Source: JAYQKL01 sp049889415
GTDB taxonomy: Bacteria; Pseudomonadota; Alphaproteobacteria; RS24
DNA: 56,375 nt
NCBI GenBank assembly: GCA_049889415.1
Contig: JBMHDL010000004.1
Location: 1-56,375, forward strand
Direction: 5' to 3'
Under the pieces are notes generated by a model. The model was not told the origin of the DNA. It was given only the letters and a program-made list of their open reading frames with translations, and made no database searches. The position numbers and the translations under genes were made by a program. Positions 54,091 through 56,375 of this stretch are shown here, piece after piece (the stretch's first letter is position 1; each line of letters begins with the position of its first letter).

Positions 54091-55098
54091 ATGACTCTAA
54101 AAATCGCCATTAACGGATTTGGCCGTATTGGACGGCTCGCCCTTCGCAGTCTTTTGGAGACGCCCCGCAAGGATTTTGAGCTGGTTGCCATTAATGACCT
54201 CTCCAGTCCTGAAGTCTGTGCCCATCTGTTGCAATATGACTCCATTCACGGCCCGCTTGGTGTCACATGCAAGGCGACAAAATCAGGGCTTAAAATTGGC
54301 CGCAACGCGATCAAGGTGTTTACTGAAAAAGACCCTGCCGCTCTGCCTTGGGAGAAACTTGGCGTTGATATTGTCCTGGAGTGTACAGGTGTGTTCACAT
54401 CCCGTGAGGCTGCCGCCCTGCATTTGGAGGCCGGTGCCAAAAAAGTGTTAATTTCGGCTCCTGGAGCAAATGCCGACTTAACCGTTGTTTACGGGGTCAA
54501 TCACGACCAGTTGAGAAAACAGCACACAATTGTTTCCAACGCCTCCTGCACGACCAATTGCCTGGCGCCTGTGGCGCAAGTCCTGCACAAAACCTTCGGG
54601 ATCACCCGCGGCTACATGACCACCATTCATGCCTATACAGGGGATCAAAGACTGGTTGACGCCACCCATAAGGATTTGCGTCGCGCCCGCGCCGCGTCGC
54701 AATCCATCATCCCGACCACGACGGGCGCAGCCCAGGCCATCGGGCTGGTTCTGCCGGAACTGGCCGGCCGACTGGAAGGCACGGCCCTGCGCGTGCCGGT
54801 CCAGAATGTCTCGCTGATTGACCTGGTGGTGCATACCAAAAAAGCCACCTCGGTTGACGAAATCAACGCCACCATGACCAAAGCTGCCAAAACCAGCCTG
54901 AAAGGGGTTTTGGGCGTCTGCAATACCCCTCTGGTCTCCAGTGATTTCAACCATAACCCCCTGTCCTCAATCTTTGATCTCAGCCAAACACAGATGGTCA
55001 ATTCACGCATGGCCAGGGTTTTGAGTTGGTATGACAATGAATGGGGATTTGCCAACCGGATGCTCGACACGGCAGCCCGAATGGGCCGGAAACTCTAG
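54091..55098 (+). CDS. gap: Glyceraldehyde-3-phosphate dehydrogenase, type I
   Basis: Glycolytic and gluconeogenic NAD-linked oxidation of glyceraldehyde-3-phosphate. The start is KIAINGFGRIGRLALR; VAINDLSSPEV is the NAD-site Asp region; the catalytic Cys is in SNASCTTNCLAPV, and WYDNEWGFANRM is at the C-terminal end. ATG 54091 gives 335 residues; the frame is open 43 codons upstream, but the family starts here. Ribosome site is weak. Divergent from ppc with an operator-like palindrome between. Confidence 0.96.
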   Translation: MTLKIAINGFGRIGRLALRSLLETPRKDFELVAINDLSSPEVCAHLLQYDSIHGPLGVTCKATKSGLKIGRNAIKVFTEKDPAALPWEKLGVDIVLECTGVFTSREAAALHLEAGAKKVLISAPGANADLTVVYGVNHDQLRKQHTIVSNASCTTNCLAPVAQVLHKTFGITRGYMTTIHAYTGDQRLVDATHKDLRRARAASQSIIPTTTGAAQAIGLVLPELAGRLEGTALRVPVQNVSLIDLVVHTKKATSVDEINATMTKAAKTSLKGVLGVCNTPLVSSDFNHNPLSSIFDLSQTQMVNSRMARVLSWYDNEWGFANRMLDTAARMGRKL

Positions 55099-55166
55099 CT
55101 GTTTCCGAAGCCGCCAGCTTGTTTCGGGCGGCCCGGCGCAGGCCGCACCCAGTCGGGATTTCAGGT

Positions 55167-55194
55167 TTGGCAACGCGCCGGGATGGTGTATAAG
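55167..55194 (+). promoter_or_regulatory. Candidate promoter of tRNA-Arg
   Basis: TTGGCA at 55167-55172, a 16-base spacer, then TATAAG at 55189-55194, about 18 bases ahead of the tRNA. Confidence 0.6.
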
Positions 55195-55211
55195 AACCTA
55201 ACTTCCCTCAG

Positions 55212-55288
<77 letters not shown>

Positions 55289-55365
55289 GCTCTTCGAGGG
55301 GTTTTTGTCCAAATATTCTCCCTGATTTCCTGCGTTGTCACACTGACGGCGTAAAGGAGATCAAA

Positions 55366-56337
55366 ATGGCCACAATTAGAAAACGTAACGGTAAGTTCCA
55401 AGCACAAGTGCGGCGGGGTGGCGTCTTCAAATCTGCGACCTTTTTCAAAAAGTCTGATGCCGAAGCATGGGCCCGCCAAGTAGAGGCGGCGGTGTGTTCC
55501 GGCCGGGTGCAGCCCTTTGTATATGAACCCTCTTGTCTTGCCGAAATTGTTGAACGATACAAGCGGGAGATCACACCTACAAAAAAAGGGCGTGAGTTTG
55601 AGCACATCGTGCTGAAGGCCATGTTAAGGGAAAAATGGATGCACCTCCCCCTCCAACAGCTTGGGTCCAGACACTTTACGGCCTATAAACAGGCCAGATT
55701 AGAAAAGGTGTCAGCGAGCACGTTCAGGCGGCAATATGGTCTTCTATTGGCTATCTTACGGCATGCAGAACTGGAATGGCAATGGGCTGCCCCAACGAGT
55801 AGCGCGACTAAAATTGCTCTCCCTAAGGCCCCCAAAACGGCCATACAGCGCATCTCAGTAGCTGATGAAAAGGCCATATTTGATGCTGCCGATGGTCTTA
55901 AAAACCCTTATATGACGCCTTTAATCGCGCTAGCAATCACCTCTGGTTTAAGGCGGGGCGAATTACTTTCTTTGAGGTTCAAAGACTGGGACAGGGCGGG
56001 CAATTGGCTTCTTGTTCGGGAGGCTAAATCTGGTCACCCGCGACAAGTACCACTTTTTGGTAAAGGCTTGGATGCTGTTATTTCTCTTTGGCCGAGCAAC
56101 CAAGAAATGATATTCCCGATTACCCCTAACGCAGTGAAACTTAACTGGAATCGACTGAGGATTGCTGCGGATCTGCCAAACATTCGTTTCCATGACTTGC
56201 GCCATGAGGCAATTAGCAGGCTATTTGAAAAAGGGCTGAGCATGCCGGAAGTTGCATCAATAAGCGGTCACCGGACGCCCAGCCAGCTATTTCGATATGC
56301 GCACGCAGACTTCGCCCGTATCCAAAATCTACTCTAA
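55366..56337 (+). CDS. Tyrosine-type site-specific integrase
   Basis: Phage or genomic-island integrase. Arm/core-binding N-terminal region (residues 1-150), then the catalytic domain with the complete set Arg196 (ITSGLRRGELLSLRFKDW), Lys221, His276-x-x-Arg279 (FHDLRHEAISRLFE), His302 (SGHRTPSQ) and nucleophile Tyr311 (FRYAHADF), so it appears intact. 323 residues; AAAGGAG precedes the ATG. Composition is more AT-rich than the host genes by eye. Its position 77 bases after tRNA-Arg suggests an integrated element extending to the right; only 38 bases remain after it, with nothing recognised. Confidence 0.95.
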   Translation: MATIRKRNGKFQAQVRRGGVFKSATFFKKSDAEAWARQVEAAVCSGRVQPFVYEPSCLAEIVERYKREITPTKKGREFEHIVLKAMLREKWMHLPLQQLGSRHFTAYKQARLEKVSASTFRRQYGLLLAILRHAELEWQWAAPTSSATKIALPKAPKTAIQRISVADEKAIFDAADGLKNPYMTPLIALAITSGLRRGELLSLRFKDWDRAGNWLLVREAKSGHPRQVPLFGKGLDAVISLWPSNQEMIFPITPNAVKLNWNRLRIAADLPNIRFHDLRHEAISRLFEKGLSMPEVASISGHRTPSQLFRYAHADFARIQNLL

Positions 56338-56375
56338 AAAACGCTCTTTGGTAGCAACTATTAGCATTCATTTGT

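Noticed and set aside
55110..55132. GC-rich hairpin after gap considered as a terminator
   Set aside because: Six-pair stem without any T run, so not a convincing intrinsic terminator.

Overview
The window is a dense chromosomal stretch from an alphaproteobacterium, moderately GC-rich by eye. Support for this placement comes from several arrangements: pckA divergent from a ChvI/ChvG two-component pair followed by a short HprK, an EIIA-Man-type protein and HPr; the aroA-cmk-rpsA-ihfB-lapA-pyrF and trpF-trpB-trpA-accD-folC blocks; addAB next to murU and a tsaE-amgK fusion; a complex I NDUFA9-type protein; a FYDLN acid-tail protein; and a GST-fold FzlA-like protein beside queG. I cannot name the genus. 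The lipid genes would suit a marine or heterotrophic lineage, but that is inference.

Layout. 0-9.4 kb: translation genes infC and rpmI (rplT would lie just outside), a GT4 glycosyltransferase, an ABHD10-like hydrolase, an SDR protein, queG and the FzlA-like gene, then uppP convergent with the NDUFA9-like gene, tRNA-Leu(CAG), a hotdog thioesterase and a short RNase D. 9.4-12 kb: lipopolysaccharide export (an LptC-LptA fusion, then LptB) and the long ribosome hibernation factor, with no rpoN or ptsN here. 12-18.7 kb: an accessory-looking part with an RTX remnant, a flavin monooxygenase, an acyl-CoA synthetase and a thiolase-like/crotonase fusion. 18.7-39 kb: tRNA-Ala(GGC) and housekeeping biosynthesis (aroA, cmk, rpsA, ihfB, lapA, pyrF, trpFBA, accD, folC, trxA), then addAB recombination and cell-wall recycling (AmgK, MurU). 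39-47 kb: a ferredoxin-reductase-like flavoprotein, ahcY with a structured leader, the regulatory PTS, ChvGI and pckA. 47-55 kb: polA, an orphan ABC ATPase, and a divergent PEP carboxylase-family gene back-to-back with gap over a perfect palindrome. The right edge holds tRNA-Arg(CCG) and an intact tyrosine integrase, probably the end of an integrated element continuing to the right.

How it fits together. Two central-carbon nodes (pckA; ppc/gap) each sit on a divergent control region, one shared with ChvI and one with a LacI-like operator, while HPr/HprK/EIIA form a regulatory PTS without any sugar permease in view. Three fused proteins (LptC-LptA, thiolase-like-crotonase, TsaE-AmgK) occur within 30 kb. 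The likeliest under-described items are the LptC-LptA fusion, the thiolase-like-crotonase fusion, the ahcY leader hairpin that hides the ribosome-binding site, the ppc/gap palindrome, and the AUA start of infC.

No stretch longer than about 300 bases lacks a gene; the longer gaps (about 110-175 bases) hold the tRNAs, promoters, operators and terminators listed, or nothing I could recognise. No CRISPR array, rRNA or insertion sequence was seen.
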